Positions 33,509-34,587 of a stretch of 34,587 nt of DNA are shown here, one piece after another; within the stretch, counting starts at the first letter, position 1; each line of letters begins with the position of its first letter. Source of the DNA: an uncultured Armatimonadota bacterium (lineage in GTDB: Bacteria > Armatimonadota > Fimbriimonadia > Fimbriimonadales > GBS-DC); assembly GCA_937139515.1 (NCBI GenBank), contig CAKZQI010000062.1, positions 1 to 34,587 of the forward strand, written 5' to 3'. Position numbers and translations under genes: made by a program. Under the pieces are notes generated by a model. That model was not told the DNA's origin. It ran no database searches and worked only from the letters and a program-made list of their open reading frames with translations.

Positions 33509-33601
33509 CCGCGTTCCCTTCGCCAGCATTACCTGGATCAGGTTCGTGGGGTTCCTCTGGTTTCAGAGGTCTCAGCCACCGTTGGGTAGCACCCCCCGCG
33601 G
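33509..33601 (-). promoter_or_regulatory. TPP riboswitch (THI element) of thiC
   Basis: The minus strand carries the classic THI-box blocks: GGGGGGTGCT, GGCTGAGA (33570-33577), the ACCTCTG-AAAC-CAGAGG hairpin, GAACCTGATCCAGGTAATGC and CAGCGAAGGGAA (to about 33514). The closing stem pairs CCGCG (33597-33601) with CGCGG (33509-33513). Right after it, GGAATGG-AA-CCATTCC can form a hairpin before the ribosome binding site, so control is probably at translation, though termination is possible. Confidence 0.95.
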
Positions 33602-33609
33602 TTGGGACT

Positions 33610-33619
33610 AATATACCCC
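33610..33619 (-). promoter_or_regulatory. Putative -10 box (GGGGTATATT) of thiC
   Basis: On the minus strand TATATT (33610-33615) preceded by GGGG lies 8 bases before the start of the TPP aptamer, the expected position for a -10 box. It faces away from the uvrB box 12 bases further right. Confidence 0.5.
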
Positions 33620-33625
33620 ATGCAA

Positions 33626-33633
33626 GGTATAAT
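33626..33633 (+). promoter_or_regulatory. Putative -10 box (GGTATAAT) of uvrB, leaderless arrangement
   Basis: A perfect TATAAT (33628-33633) ends 8 bases before the ATG at 33642. The transcript would start at or one or two bases before the start codon, and no ribosome binding site fits between, which predicts a leaderless mRNA. It is back to back with the thiC promoter. Confidence 0.5.
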
Positions 33634-33641
33634 TCCTGCAA

Positions 33642-34587
33642 ATGTTCCGCCTCAATCCCGAGTTCACTCCGCGTGGTGACCAGCCCAAAGCCATCGCCCA
33701 ATTGGTAGAGGGGCTTCACAAAGGCTACGAGTATCAGACCCTGCTGGGCGCAACGGGCACGGGCAAAACCTTCACGATGGCGGCGGTGCTCGCCGAAGTC
33801 CAACGCCCTGCGCTCGTGATTGCCCACAACAAGACGCTCGCCGCGCAGCTGTGTCAGGAGTTTCGGGCGTTCTTCCCCAATAACGCCGTGCATTTCTTCA
33901 TCAGCTATTACGATTACTATCAGCCTGAGGCGTACATCCCCAAATCGGACACCTATATTGAGAAGTCTGCTTCCATCAACGACGAGATAGACCGCCTGCG
34001 CCACGCGGCGACCCAAGCGGTGCTGGAACGGCGCGATGTGATTGTGGTCTCCAGCGTCTCCAGTATCTACGGTCTCGGCTCGCCCCACGAGTACCTCAGC
34101 AGTATCGTCACGGTCAGGCGGGACACTCAGGTAGACCCGCGCGAGTTGGCGATGCGCCTTGTGGAACTGCAATATGTGCGTTCCGATATGGTGCTGGGGC
34201 GTGGCACCTTCCGCATTCGGGGCGATGTGATCGATGTCCAACCTGCCAACGAGGAGTATGTAACGCGCATCGAACTGTTTGGGGACGAGGTGGAGCGCAT
34301 CTACGAATATGACCCGCTCAAGGGCGAAGTGCTGGCAGAGCTGGAGCAAGCCACCTTCTTCCCTGCAACCCACTATGTGACCCCGTGGGACCGAATGGAG
34401 AGCATCATCGCCCAGATACGCGAGGAGCTGGAACAGCAGGTCGCCTACTTTGAGGCGCAGGGCAAGCTGATAGAGGCCCAGCGCATCCGCCAACGGGTGG
34501 AGATGGACATCGAGATGATGCGCGAGCAGGGCTACTGCAACGGGATTGAGAACTACTCACGCTACTTTGATGGGCGCAAACCCGGCG
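33642..34587 (+). CDS. uvrB: Excinuclease ABC subunit UvrB (5' part, runs off the window)
   Basis: The first 315 residues of UvrB, the damage-verifying helicase of nucleotide excision repair. The frame is open to the last base of the window, so the 3' half lies outside. The Walker A motif GATGTGKT is at 36-43. The beta-hairpin that clamps DNA contains YYDYYQPEAYIP (89-100), followed by KSDTYIEKSASINDEIDRLR. ATG at 33642 gives the standard N-terminus FRLNPEFTPRGDQPKAI. It has a TATAAT box 8 bases upstream and no ribosome binding site. Divergent from thiC. Confidence 0.96.
   Translation, partial: MFRLNPEFTPRGDQPKAIAQLVEGLHKGYEYQTLLGATGTGKTFTMAAVLAEVQRPALVIAHNKTLAAQLCQEFRAFFPNNAVHFFISYYDYYQPEAYIPKSDTYIEKSASINDEIDRLRHAATQAVLERRDVIVVSSVSSIYGLGSPHEYLSSIVTVRRDTQVDPRELAMRLVELQYVRSDMVLGRGTFRIRGDVIDVQPANEEYVTRIELFGDEVERIYEYDPLKGEVLAELEQATFFPATHYVTPWDRMESIIAQIREELEQQVAYFEAQGKLIEAQRIRQRVEMDIEMMREQGYCNGIENYSRYFDGRKPG

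Overview
The window looks like a chromosomal segment of an Armatimonadota bacterium (Fimbriimonadales-like, possibly thermophilic). The assignment is an inference, resting on a secreted protein ending in two dockerin-like Ca-binding repeats and a terminal FNFGSGC, on Tat-exported Gfo/Idh/MocA oxidoreductases, and on many short non-coding repeats between genes. The DNA is moderately GC-rich by eye. Most genes have a clear GGAGG-type ribosome binding site, and several sit behind a recurrent -10 box that reads close to GGTATAMT.

Layout. Positions 1-628 hold only repeats, including a 232-bp block with 15-bp terminal inverted repeats. A mostly minus-strand run follows (629-9169): a Tat-exported oxidoreductase, a DinB protein and a four-PDZ HtrA-type protease in one operon; class II fructose-1,6-bisphosphatase (glpX); two SRPBCC proteins coupled to larB; and a second Tat-exported oxidoreductase. 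Divergent from these is a B12-dependent acyl-CoA mutase large subunit whose specificity residues match isobutyryl-CoA mutase better than methylmalonyl-CoA mutase, then an orphan MacB/FtsX-type permease. Positions 12314-14691 carry a sulfur module: a type II sulfide:quinone oxidoreductase overlapping a sulfite-exporter/rhodanese fusion. A universal stress protein, a polytopic chemoreceptor and a CxC thioredoxin-fold protein follow.

Positions 17946-21712 (minus) encode a small membrane protein, then an apt - dGTPase - zinc-ribbon - SbcD/Mre11-type nuclease run. A family 5 uracil-DNA glycosylase is divergent from it, giving a nucleotide and DNA maintenance cluster. Positions 22482-27415 are accessory: a beta-propeller protein, an 80-aa protein behind a strong promoter and a folded leader, the dockerin-type secreted protein behind a second folded leader, a CAP-domain secreted protein that runs about 300 bp antisense into comF, and a BON-domain protein. 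A 1149-aa secreted zinc metalloprotease, a frameshifted Uma2 nuclease, thiC with a TPP riboswitch and the 5' part of a leaderless-looking uvrB complete the window.

The best candidates for undescribed biology are the two structured leaders (23809-23944 and 25366-25485, both minus strand), the SQR plus TauE-rhodanese module, and the acyl-CoA mutase specificity switch. No CRISPR array, tRNA, rRNA, transposase or prophage gene was recognised.
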